Shown: positions 20,791-30,400 of the stretch, piece by piece
Layout of the letters: each line of letters begins with the position of its first letter
Numbering within the stretch: the stretch's first letter is position 1
Source: Triparma columacea
Taxonomy: Eukaryota > Sar > Bolidophyceae > Parmales > Triparmaceae
DNA: 64,000 bases
Direction of reading: 5' to 3'
NCBI GenBank assembly: GCA_030267965.1
Contig: BRYA01000832.1
Location: 2,730 to 66,729 of the forward strand
Notes under the pieces: generated by a model
What the model saw: only the letters and a program-made list of their open reading frames with translations
The model's database searches: none
What the model was told of the DNA's origin: nothing
Made by a program: the position numbers and the translations under genes

Positions 20791-22020
20791 CTAAACCTCT
20801 ATCTTCTTCGTCGTTTCCCATTTTTGCAAATCGGTGAAGTGGCCCGTCGAAATGGGGAGTGAGACCTTGAGAAAACCGGCCTTCCCGACAAAGACAACCT
20901 TTTCCTTGCCAGCCTTTGGTAACACCATTTTGATGACTCTCGCGTTTATCGTAAGAGGAAGCCTTTTGGCGTGAACTCCCTGTAGATCCACCAATGACCC
21001 GTTGTCGTAGGTTGCTCTAATTTCCTTTGAAAACGTCACGTCAAATGTAACTGGGCCAAGGCCAGGTTTAATGTCGTTAATGAACCGCTGATATTTGCTA
21101 TCAAGGGTGAACAACATTGTTGGCTTAGGGCCTGGTTTTTCCACTTTGAAAGAGGTCACGGCGCCTGGAGGAATGACGTAGAGCGGGGTGCATCCGGCTG
21201 CTCTAACGAGGGGATTAAGGAAGTTGTAGGCGTTGGTGGCGGCGGGAGATAGGCTCGTGATTGGAATAAGTGGATGAGGAGGAAGCAACGGTTGTGGCGA
21301 TGTTTGAGATAATTTTTTAGATGACTGTTTAGATGATGATGGTTGCAATGATTCGTCCTCCGTCGAAGCGTTGGAGATTGAAGAGTTAGAGTTGCCGTTC
21401 AAGTGCGGTGCGGGGGACAGCGACGTTTCAACGAGAGCGAGCCACGAGTCTATCAGAGAAAAAGGATAGCGCATCAACCTGATTATCAGGACTATGAGGT
21501 GGGAGGCGAAGTACAAGACAGCAGAAGGGGTGCTGGAGGAAATGTCTGCAGCATTATCGGTGGCTGTCATGCTGTCCATGTCCAAACCACTGAAAGACGA
21601 TCCTCTTCCGAAACCACTGAAAGACGATCCTCTTCCGATAGAGGAACAGCGATGCAACATTGATTTCGTCAAGTCAACATCTAGAAATGCCAAGATTTCT
21701 TTGTGATAACTGTTGTTGCCTCCATGCAGGTAGGAACGCTTAAGAAGAAGCCTGAGGTAGGCGGTCAGCCCGCGGGCCCTAATCAGCATGCTTTTGGGGT
21801 TGCCCGACCCTGTCATCCGTGAGAAGTCAAAATTGAGTCCAAGCCTGGCTCCGATGGCATGGTGCAACTGGCGAAACTCGCTGAAGTGTCTGCTAACGAT
21901 GAAACCTCCAATTTCCTCGCTCCCATTGAATCTAAGAAGCGTTTCGCTATTAATGACGTAGACGCCGCGGCCATTGGCGACGTAATGTTTTGCTATATCA
22001 ACCTTGATCATCGACCTCAT
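20791..22020 (-). CDS. PX-domain-like protein with a central hydrophobic segment, 409 aa
   Basis: Residues 1-115 look like a PX fold: VYVINSETLLRF, then FIVSRHFSEFRQLHHAIGAR (the R-x-F-x-E-F phosphoinositide helix), then ARGLTAYLRLLLKRSYLHG and EILAFLDVD. A 9-residue direct repeat RGSSFSGFG/RGSSFSGLD follows, encoded by two perfect 27-bp copies at 21584..21610 and 21611..21637. Residues about 166-195 are hydrophobic (AVLYFASHLIVLIIRLMRYP) and may be a membrane anchor or hairpin. After a Ser/Pro-rich linker a beta-rich C-terminal domain has TPLYVIPPGAVTSFKVEKPG and GPVTFDVTFSKEIRATYDNG. Likely an endomembrane protein that binds phosphoinositides; the C-terminal family is not recognised. Single exon; its 3' end is 59 bp from the convergent neighbour. 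Confidence 0.7.
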   Translation of the reverse strand: MRSMIKVDIAKHYVANGRGVYVINSETLLRFNGSEEIGGFIVSRHFSEFRQLHHAIGARLGLNFDFSRMTGSGNPKSMLIRARGLTAYLRLLLKRSYLHGGNNSYHKEILAFLDVDLTKSMLHRCSSIGRGSSFSGFGRGSSFSGLDMDSMTATDNAADISSSTPSAVLYFASHLIVLIIRLMRYPFSLIDSWLALVETSLSPAPHLNGNSNSSISNASTEDESLQPSSSKQSSKKLSQTSPQPLLPPHPLIPITSLSPAATNAYNFLNPLVRAAGCTPLYVIPPGAVTSFKVEKPGPKPTMLFTLDSKYQRFINDIKPGLGPVTFDVTFSKEIRATYDNGSLVDLQGVHAKRLPLTINARVIKMVLPKAGKEKVVFVGKAGFLKVSLPISTGHFTDLQKWETTKKIEV

Positions 22021-22247
22021 GGAAGGGGCTGTTTGAGAGGAGAGAAGGAGTGCGACGTCAAGGGGAGGGGGGACAGCGTCGAGGAGGTGAACTTAATAGT
22101 GTAAGCGGTTCGTCCCCAAGTTGGGGAGGATAATATAGGATGAATGGGGGTGCTTCAGTGTAAGATTTGGTGGACTCTATGCATAGCAGCAGCTCACTCA
22201 AAAGCAGCATGGAAAATAAGCAAAAAGCTGTGATTTCGAAGTGACTA

Positions 22248-25115
22248 CTAAATTGAGCTAAAATCGTACATCTGGCCATCGCTGTCCTCGGAAACCACGT
22301 CAGCGTCCGAGAACAATTCAGCTTCCGAAAACACACCAGCGTCCTTGGCAACTTCACTCTTCAGCGCCTTTTGCTTCTTCTTCTCCTTCAGCTTCTTTTG
22401 AGGTCTTCCTACTTCACTCTTCAGCGCCTTTTGCATCTGCTTCTCCTTCAGATATGCTTGATTCATAGCTGAGAATTCCTTGGGACTCTTACTCTTCAAA
22501 TATTTCCAAAAACTTTGGTGGCATTGGAAGCTAAAGCCATCTTCTGCGACTGAGCATTCGAAGTGAACGTCGTCTTTTTCGAAACAGCAAATAGTCATCT
22601 CCGCGTCAACGAGGACATCCCAATTTTCAGGGGGGGTGTAATAACCATTGTTGTTGTATCGAAATTTCCGACGGGGGTGTCCGAGAGGGAGAGTAACAGT
22701 GGCCATTCCCTTCAGCTTAGAAATATTTGCCTCCTCAGCCAATCCCACCGCCTCGTCCTCCTCAAACGTTCCCTTACTTTCTAGGCTACTCTTCCTTTCT
22801 GTGAGTTCAAGAATGTGTCTTCGCAAATTTTTCGTCGCAGTTTTTGACTCCTTCACTTCGGTTCTTAGCCAGTGCAGTTTCGCCTTGAGTTCCTTAGTCC
22901 TTGCCTCGAGTTCCTCAGATCTGATTTTCTGCGCTTTCCAGGCATTCTCCTTCTCCTCGATCATTCTCGTAAGAAACAAGGTCTCCCTTTTCCAATCCTC
23001 GTTGTCCTCCTCTTCCTCCTCCTTTTCTTTTTCGTCGTCTTCCTCCTCCTTTTCTTCCTCCTCCTTTTCTTCCTCCTCTTCAAACTCTCCTTCGATATCC
23101 TCTTCATCAGGTGCCCCAACTGCGGCAAAAACCTCGTCGTCAATCAAGCCATTAAACGCTGGGAAACGCTTCTTTCCGATGCGCTTCCATTCTCTCATGG
23201 TGTCACTTATGTCCGTGAGAGCCGACGAAATTACTCTATCTTCGTTTGACCCTCGCCATCTCGCAATCGCCATCATAAGCTCCAAGATTTCAATAACCTT
23301 CCTGACATCCAACTTCACAGCTAGAATTTCTTCTCTGCTTCCTGTAGCTAAAAGAGCGGAAGCCTTTCCTTTAAGTTCCGCCCAAGATGCAATAGCGATC
23401 TTGTTTCCGAGCTTGAAAACATGATTTGTCTCCTTCACGATGCGATTCAAGATTTTCCTCGCTACTGCGTCTTCCCTCCTTGCGATCGCACTGTTTCTCC
23501 CCATCAAGCAGAGCTTTCTTGCAAGGTTAACCTTCCTCTCGAATTCGGAAGCCACCCCTTTTTCCCATAACTTAGGAATAAGCTCACAAGCCTCATTCAA
23601 TTCTCGCACACTATCCTGCTGCAGCCACCCTTTGAGGATCTGAAGCTCCTTGACGCGCACCTTTTCTCGGGAAGCATCGTCCAGGCTTCTGAAGTTGACA
23701 AGACGATCCCAATACCGGCGGTAGCGCTGGCTGCTGAATGTGCATCGCAGGGATCGAAGCCAGATTTGCCTGGCTTTATCGAAGATCATGGGTGGTATGT
23801 CGAAGGATACTACTTGGTGGTCCTTGAGACTGACGAGAATGAATATAACGCCAGGACCCCCCCCGTCCGTCACTATGCTGTGCGTCTTCATGTAGACTGC
23901 CATCTGAAGGATGTACGAGATGACTTTGGAAGCAGATGCACCATGCGTCAGACTCGCCTTGCACGTCTTCAACTCTACCGGTATTCCGTCAAACATAGCG
24001 TCAGGGGAACCCCTGATCCCAACTGTCCCAAACTCTCCAAGGTCAATCTGTGCCCCCTTGGACCCCGCCGAATCCCAACGAGGAAAGTTGTCGTCGTTCC
24101 CCATTTCGCCGATCAGCAAGTCGTACAACGGCGACAGCTGCTTGATGTCTGCCCTCCTGACCCTACTTAAGACGTTCGAGTGAATGAGCTCTTGCACCCT
24201 CGAACCTGATTTAAGGTCACTAGCTGAGAACGAAAGGGGTCGCGTTCGAAAGCCTTTTACTCTCAGGCTAGCTAATGTTTTCATGGGGACGTTATTTATG
24301 AAGTTGATGAAGTCACGCTCTACCTCCTTGTTACGGACAGGGAGGCCCTCTCGTTCACCTAAACTAAGATCGAGCATACTTCCTTCGAGCTTGATTTCGT
24401 CCTCTTTTGCGCTTTCGTCGAGTGTAGCTCTCTCGTGTTCTGGCAATTCAATTTTATTGACAGTCAACCTGCTCTTGATGACGGAGGCTTCCTCAGCACA
24501 GGCAGGTTTGAGCTTGTTCTGTTTGATCTGGTTTATCATTTTCACTGGCGCAAACTCAGAATATGCTGAGGGCATTGCCAACAACTTCTTGGACCCGCAA
24601 ACACCACAAAGGGGATCTCTGATACCAAGTGAAGACATGCAAGTCGCACAGACGAGCCTCTCTTTCAAAATGCTCAGAAAAGTCTTCTTTATCGTGTGCA
24701 TGAGGTCAGAGATCTCAATAAGACGCCTGGCGGAATTGAGCGTTATTACCAACTTCTTCTTCTCTTTCAATCCAATGCTGTCCACAGGGCTGAGCGGATG
24801 AATAAGAGACAGCCTTATGGAGAAGGACTTCGGAACCAGGAAGCTTTGCACGAGATTGCAAACTAGCGCGTTACACGGTGCTTCGGTCGTGTGCGCGCTA
24901 GTGTCGTGGTGAAGCAAGCACCACGCAGTTCCGATCATTACAACGTGGCATTTCTTCGGAACATCGTCGTCGCTTCCTCCAAGTTGTGGGTCCTGCTCTC
25001 CCTTACCACAATCAAAAGGCTTCGGGTTTTCACTTGTGCTAGCCAAAAAACCAATTGAAGTGGTAGGAGGGTGGTCACTTCCCTGTACACCGAATGGGTC
25101 AGGATATCTTTCCAT
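22248..25115 (-). CDS. Intronless protein with zinc ribbon, PD-(D/E)XK nuclease signature and acidic coiled coil, 955 aa
   Basis: One uninterrupted 2.87-kb frame. Features in order: a zinc ribbon at about 156-173 (CATC, ten residues, CGVC); a restriction-endonuclease-like core at about 350-420, GIRGSPDAMFDGIPVELKTC, giving Asp372, Glu381 and Lys383 in PD-x(8)-ExK spacing, followed by YILQMAVYM at 401-409, which supplies the QxxxY motif (Gln404, Tyr408) of the RecB/Cas4/lambda-exonuclease branch. Then a long helical region (450-670), a Glu/Lys low-complexity stretch (about 680-720), a coiled coil (725-800), and a C-terminal part with HPRRKFRYNNNGYYTPPENW and VHFECSVAEDGFSFQC. Two KALKSEV direct repeats lie near the end. 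The expected activity is DNA cleavage or processing; whether the site is active is not shown. The lack of introns contrasts with many neighbours. No transposase or capsid gene is nearby. Confidence 0.75.
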   Translation of the reverse strand: MERYPDPFGVQGSDHPPTTSIGFLASTSENPKPFDCGKGEQDPQLGGSDDDVPKKCHVVMIGTAWCLLHHDTSAHTTEAPCNALVCNLVQSFLVPKSFSIRLSLIHPLSPVDSIGLKEKKKLVITLNSARRLIEISDLMHTIKKTFLSILKERLVCATCMSSLGIRDPLCGVCGSKKLLAMPSAYSEFAPVKMINQIKQNKLKPACAEEASVIKSRLTVNKIELPEHERATLDESAKEDEIKLEGSMLDLSLGEREGLPVRNKEVERDFINFINNVPMKTLASLRVKGFRTRPLSFSASDLKSGSRVQELIHSNVLSRVRRADIKQLSPLYDLLIGEMGNDDNFPRWDSAGSKGAQIDLGEFGTVGIRGSPDAMFDGIPVELKTCKASLTHGASASKVISYILQMAVYMKTHSIVTDGGGPGVIFILVSLKDHQVVSFDIPPMIFDKARQIWLRSLRCTFSSQRYRRYWDRLVNFRSLDDASREKVRVKELQILKGWLQQDSVRELNEACELIPKLWEKGVASEFERKVNLARKLCLMGRNSAIARREDAVARKILNRIVKETNHVFKLGNKIAIASWAELKGKASALLATGSREEILAVKLDVRKVIEILELMMAIARWRGSNEDRVISSALTDISDTMREWKRIGKKRFPAFNGLIDDEVFAAVGAPDEEDIEGEFEEEEEKEEEEKEEEDDEKEKEEEEEDNEDWKRETLFLTRMIEEKENAWKAQKIRSEELEARTKELKAKLHWLRTEVKESKTATKNLRRHILELTERKSSLESKGTFEEDEAVGLAEEANISKLKGMATVTLPLGHPRRKFRYNNNGYYTPPENWDVLVDAEMTICCFEKDDVHFECSVAEDGFSFQCHQSFWKYLKSKSPKEFSAMNQAYLKEKQMQKALKSEVGRPQKKLKEKKKQKALKSEVAKDAGVFSEAELFSDADVVSEDSDGQMYDFSSI

Positions 25116-25404
25116 TTGTAAGTTTCTCGAGAATGGCGAGTCAGGTTTTTATCAGTCCAGGCTAATCTATCGTTTACTAATATTGATTCCAGTGGCTTAT
25201 AGTTACATGTATTGTATGTGGATGAAATCCTGGTTACGAGTGTGCCTTCTTGATTTTGTATCCTGCTGTATAATTTGCTCTAAGAGCACTCTGATGAACA
25301 TTGTTGAGGACACCTTCCAAACTTGCCTCACCACTTACGAAGAAACATAAGCGCAGTAATAGCAAATATACTTCAAGTTTCTCAACTTAACGAAACATCC
25401 TAAG
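25116..25404. promoter_or_regulatory. Divergent promoter region, nuclease-like gene / homocysteine methyltransferase
   Basis: Divergent 289-bp intergenic region, AT-richer than the flanking genes. No gene is seen in it. Confidence 0.4.
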
Positions 25405-26343
25405 ATGCCCCAGACTCTCCTCGTCGATGGTGGTTTGTCTACCCAGCTCGAGTCACAGGGCGTCGACCTAACACAGCACCCGCAACTATGGACTGCCGGG
25501 CTACTCTTGTCGGATGACGGACGCAAACAGCTTTCCACTGCGCACACGCACTTTATTGAAGCTGGGTCTGACATTATTCTGACGGCAAGCTATCAGGTCT
25601 CTCCGGATGTCAACCAGGTGTGCGCTGACTTCTCTGTCTCACTTGCTCTTGCTGCCCGTGACCGCATTAAGGGCTCTTCGGCCAAGGTCTATGTGTCTCT
25701 CGGTCCGTGGGGAGCAACTCAAGCCGATGGAAGTGAATACAGTGGGCAGTACGCAGAGCACGTCACGAGAGGTTTTTTGAAGGACTGGCACACGCGTCGA
25801 TTGGAACTACTTCTTAAGAACAACTGGAACAACGTTGACGGGCTGGCCTTCGAGACCATCCCTTCCATGCTCGAGCTACGTGCCATTATGGAAGTTCTGG
25901 GCAATCAAGCAAAGCCTGCCTGGACGACGTTCTCGTCGCCGGACGGCGTTCACCTTTGTGACGGGACCCCGATTGTAGACGCGTTTGCTCTGTGTGATGA
26001 GCTCACAAAGGCAGATGACTACGATCGCTATTTCGGCCTGAACTGCGTTCATCCGGACACTATCAACCCTTTCCTCGACGCCATTCTGCCTCTCGCCACG
26101 GTTTCTCGGGGTTCTATGGCTGGCATCACTGTCTACCCAAACAACGGGGGTACATGGGACGCAGATGAAAGGTGCTGGAAAGACGCTGCAGGGGGAGAGG
26201 CTGAAGGCGAAGGGTTTTCTTTGCTCGCAAGGGAATGGAGGGAAAGAGTCGAGGCGGTGGGTCTGAGCTTTATGTGTGGTGGGTGCTGCTCCACGGATGC
26301 GAAGACAATCAGGAAGCTCAAGGAGAGTCTCAAGAATGAATAG
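25405..26343 (+). CDS. Homocysteine S-methyltransferase, 312 aa
   Basis: Transfers a methyl group from S-methylmethionine or S-adenosylmethionine to homocysteine, making methionine. The family signatures are all present: LLVDGGLSTQLESQG at the start (DGG.....L), IEAGSDIILTASYQ, VYVSLGPWGA, GLAFETIPSMLELRA, YFGLNCVHPD with the first zinc-ligand cysteine, ITVYPNNGGTWD, and FMCGGCCSTDAKTI with the paired zinc cysteines. The length equals bacterial MmuM and plant HMT enzymes (about 310-330). No targeting sequence, so probably cytosolic. Single exon. It converges on the LRR gene with 95 bp between stops. Confidence 0.93.
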   Translation: MPQTLLVDGGLSTQLESQGVDLTQHPQLWTAGLLLSDDGRKQLSTAHTHFIEAGSDIILTASYQVSPDVNQVCADFSVSLALAARDRIKGSSAKVYVSLGPWGATQADGSEYSGQYAEHVTRGFLKDWHTRRLELLLKNNWNNVDGLAFETIPSMLELRAIMEVLGNQAKPAWTTFSSPDGVHLCDGTPIVDAFALCDELTKADDYDRYFGLNCVHPDTINPFLDAILPLATVSRGSMAGITVYPNNGGTWDADERCWKDAAGGEAEGEGFSLLAREWRERVEAVGLSFMCGGCCSTDAKTIRKLKESLKNE

Positions 26344-26438
26344 TAATTGTTGTCCACATTTATATAAAAGAAACGAAGGGTTTGTTCGAAGAAATAACAC
26401 ATTTAACCTTTTGAGGATGAGGCCGGAGAAGGCAGCCT

Positions 26439-27197
26439 CTATTGTATAGAGCGGAGGTAGGTAATTACCGCATCGACGTCGTAAGTGCTAATGTCAGAGG
26501 GGACTAGCTTGGAGCAGTCCCAGAAGACATTGGAACCAAACTTTTGAAGCGAGTCCGGGACCTTAAACTCTCTTAAACTTGTGCAACCCCAGAAGGCATC
26601 TTCACCTAAGTATTCAACGTTCGTGTGAAGGAGATCGACCTTTTCAAGACTAGAGCAATCAGGGAAGGCCTGTGTACCAATTGATCTTAACGACTTTGGG
26701 AATGAGATGTCTTTCAAACTAATGCAATTTGTGAAGGAACGTTCACCGATACTTGTAATGCCTTCGGGGATGTCTACAACGACGAGATTGGAGGCGTACG
26801 CGCAGGCATGATCTCCGACCTTCGTAATATTCAGAAGGAAGACGACCGTCGTCACTTGCTTCATCCTTTCCTTTCTCTTACACCTAGACCTAACCCATTC
26901 CTCATCACTTTCAGAATCATGTTCATGAAAAATAATCCCGCCTGTAGTGTAATCCACTTCCATAGTCTCCTCCCTCTCATCAGGATTAGTTTCATAACCA
27001 GATTCATATCCATCATACCAAACTTCATTCCCTCCAAGAACAATCACCTCGCCGAAAGGCTCGTCCAGCTTCACCTCCAACTCAGTCAGCTTCTTCTCAA
27101 CGACAGCGTGCCATTTTTTATCAAGCATTAGCATCGCAACCAAAGTATCAACCATGACGAAATCAACGAACAGCCGCCTGAAATCGTCTGTATGCAT
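26439..27197 (-). CDS. BspA-type (LRR_5) leucine-rich repeat protein, 252 aa
   Basis: The C-terminal half carries BspA/LRR_5 repeats: VVVDIPEGITSIGERSFTNC, LKDISFPKSLRSIGTQAFPD, LEKVDLLHTNVEYLGEDAFW and LREFKVPDSLQKFGSNVFWD. Each has the I..P..L..IG..AF..C. pattern. The N-terminal block (DDFRRLFVDFVMVDTLVAML) is a helical cap that I associate with large families of such proteins in some algae. Role unknown; LRR_5 proteins are generally binding scaffolds. The first ATG in frame is at 27197. Upstream of it the reading frame stays open for about 230 nt without an ATG, while an ATG (AAAATGATGG context, 27331) lies one base out of frame across an A5 run, so the true N-terminus may be longer. Confidence 0.8.
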   Translation of the reverse strand: MHTDDFRRLFVDFVMVDTLVAMLMLDKKWHAVVEKKLTELEVKLDEPFGEVIVLGGNEVWYDGYESGYETNPDEREETMEVDYTTGGIIFHEHDSESDEEWVRSRCKRKERMKQVTTVVFLLNITKVGDHACAYASNLVVVDIPEGITSIGERSFTNCISLKDISFPKSLRSIGTQAFPDCSSLEKVDLLHTNVEYLGEDAFWGCTSLREFKVPDSLQKFGSNVFWDCSKLVPSDISTYDVDAVITYLRSIQ

Positions 27198-27498
27198 GAA
27201 TCCGACAATGGAGGCAGACTCTTCAGAGTCGGGCTCTTTAGAGCCTTCATGTGCTTCCTCCTCGTCATCTCCGCCCTCTAAACTGCTCGGATACGGTATA
27301 GAAATTGCATCGCCACCATCATTTTTGACATATTGCGTAATAATGAATGATAAAAGTCGATATTTCGAGTGTACCGAGAAACCAGATCAAAATATCGGAT
27401 CGAAACATCGAAACCAAAAATTATATATAAATTCCCTACCGCCTTCTCACCGCACCTAGTTTATACCAACGAAACAAAGCTTTCAAATATTAGGGGTT
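27198..27498. promoter_or_regulatory. Divergent promoter region, LRR gene / SEC16, with a TATA-like sequence
   Basis: AT-rich 301-bp divergent region. A TTATATATAA sequence lies at about 27421-27430. Part of the region next to the LRR start may be coding (see the finding on the A5 run). Confidence 0.4.
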
Positions 27499-30400
27499 AT
27501 GGCCGATGCATTATTCGGAGCTCCGGCTGAAGGAGACCCTTTCGCCTTCACCCCGTCCCCGTCGGAAAGTAACCCAAATGTAATCAATGATGAAGACACT
27601 GTAGCTGCCACTGGAGTGTCATGTGACGTTCCTGTGTCATCGATAGATCAATTAAAGGGTCCGCCTGTCCCAAAGAGTTTCAGTACGTCGTTATCTGGGG
27701 CACAGACTTTACAGACAAAGACTGAGCTTATTGCTGGAGACCAACAACAGCAAGGGGAAGCATCTGCACGCAGTCAAACTTTCCCTCCTCCACCAATATC
27801 TGCCCCGTTTCCTCCCCCTTCGCCATCACAGGCTCGCCTGCCAGAGGGAGCTGTGAAAACCCTTGCAGTTACACCAACGAGGGATGGAGAGAGCAGGAAG
27901 GAGGAGGTCGAGGAGGTTGAGCTTCCGATAACGGAAGCTGGTGAGACTACGATGCCTGGGGTTGAGCCTGCGGTGACGGAAGTTGTTGAGACTACGACGC
28001 CCGAGGTCGAGCCTGTGATGACGGAAGTTGTTGTGGAGGCCCCGATGATGGAGAAGGAGGGTCCTGTAGTAGATGAAGTTGTGGCCGAGGATGAGGTGGA
28101 GAAGGATGACGAGGTAAGCAGGTGGTTGGTGTGGGCGAGGTCGTTTGGCGCCCGGTCTAACAGCACCCATTCTCTAACCAACCCATTATTTTTTCGCAGA
28201 AGGAGGCCCCTGCTATTGCATCAGCTGACGCTCTCTTTGGAGGTCCTCCCATTTCCTCCGCCGCCGCATTTCCTGCGGCATCAACCGCCATGCCGTCCCC
28301 TCCCGTTGTCGCCCCTACGTCTCCCGAAGCAATAGGTTCAGCTGCAGATCTATTTGGCGGACCTGTCGATGACGGGGGATTCGGAGGAGGTGGAGGAGGG
28401 TTTGGAGGGAACATGGCCCAGGCACCAATGCCGGTAGCTGCTCAGCCACCGGCTGTCCCGTTTGCGTCCGTTACTGAAGGAGGGGCCGCCGCTGATTTGT
28501 TCGGAGGAGGTGGAGGGGGCGGAGCCGCAGACCTTTTTGGGGGAGTTGGAGCCGTCCCTGCACCAACTCCACCAGCGGCCGCGCCTTTTGCCGCAACTGC
28601 TGGCGCATCAGCTGCCAACCTCTTTGGGGCTCCTGCAGGAGGAGCCAGCGACGTCTTCGGTGCCCCTACTGCGCCCGCTCCCTCGCCACCACCCGCACCC
28701 GTGCCTGTGTCCGAGCCTGTTGTAGCTGCTCAGCATCCGCAGATTCAGGCTCACTCGCCTCCGTCTGCTCCTGTGCCTGTGCCTGCTGCGTCTGTGCCTG
28801 CGGTACAGAACGGAGGGGCTGATGCGCTCTTCGGGGGGGGCGGAGGGGGCGACGCGTTTGGTGCGGCGCCCAGCAAACCGGCTGAAGTTGCACGCACCGT
28901 CACCGCGCCTGCAGCAATGCCCTCGCAGCAGCAGCAGATGCAGCAGCAGCACCAATATCAGCATCAACAAATGCACTCAACACCGGCTCCTGTACCTGCA
29001 CCCGCGCCTGCGCCCGCACCGATGCCCCAAGCGGCGCCTTCTCCGGCCCCCAAGTCTTCGAGGGCCGCCCGTGCCGCTGCTAAGGCTAAGGCACTGGCGG
29101 CAAACGCAACCGCAGCTGCCGTCGCGTCCACCCCAACGGTTGCTAACCCGTCGAGCTGGCAGGCCCAAAAGCAGCAACAGCAACAACAGCAACAGCAACA
29201 GCAACAGCCGCCCTCGAGTCAACGTCACCAACACCCGATGGCTTCTCCGGCTGCTCCAGCACAGAGCATGACACATGCACCAGCCGCTGCCCCAGTCGCG
29301 GCCCCTTCCCCCGCACCTCCGGCGCCCAAAATGTCGGCCAAAGCAAAGAAAGCGGCTGCAATGGCCAAGCGAGCTGCTGAACAAGCCGCGCAGCAACAAT
29401 ATGTCCCAACTCCCACCCCAACTCCCATGCCGCAACAACCCACCCAGCCTGCTAAGAATGACTACGCGCAGCAGCAGCAGCAGCAGCAGCAGGCCGCGCC
29501 CAAAACAACGGTGTTCGCACCCAGGCCTTCCTCCACTCCAAAGTCACAGCCCGCTGCGGCGACCTTCTCGTCGACCCCATCGTATATGACCCAGTACTCG
29601 GCTGGGGCTGAGCAGATTCAGCAGCAGATTCAATACAACACGACAAAACTGCAGCAAGGTAGACACGCGGGGCGACCTAGCCATGCAACCGCATCTTTTG
29701 GTTTCGGAGGCAACCTCGTTGTTATGTTCCCGCAGTCTAGCACGTCAATGGTGTCAGGGAACAGGTGAGCGCGACGAGCTAAGCGGGACGCGGAAAGTAT
29801 TGGAGTACAACGCGAACGTATTGCTGCTGCTATATTTGTTGTTAAATTGCATCGCTTGGCCCCTCCGCTTACTCCTCCCCCCGCTTTCCCCCCCCCCCCC
29901 CCCCCTCTTACTCCTCCCTCTTTTTCATTTCAGGGTTCAAATTCATAAGGTGAAAAACCTCCTTCAGTTTGGTGACCTTCCACCGCAGTGCAACGTATCG
30001 TCCCCTCTGGTGAACGCCAAGAATGAAGACGTTATGGCTTGGATTGCTGCCAGGGCGGGGGACAAAAATGACGTCAATGCTAAGCTGTGGCAATTGATTC
30101 AGTTCGCTGCCGCAAGCAAGGGGAGGCTAAGGAGTCATACTGGGTCGTCGGATCCTTCTTCTCCTGAGGCCGCCATTTGCGACTTTTTGCTCTCCCACTC
30201 CGACCTTAATGTCGGTGCGCCTTTCAAGGGGGTTGTGGCGCCAACAGACGCAGCCGCAGTTGCCACATCAATGAACGACGTGCAGAACTTCCTTCTCAAG
30301 GGCCAGCGCGAAAAGGCGTTGGAGGCTGCTGTCGCGGCCCGCGAGTGGCCCATGGCTCTCCTGATTGCCTCGGTGTGCGACCGTGCAAAATACGCTGAGG

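Noticed and set aside
22248..25115. Viral or transposon insertion around the nuclease-like gene
   Set aside because: No terminal repeats, transposase, integrase or capsid genes flank it; both neighbours are ordinary cellular genes, so only the gene itself is flagged.
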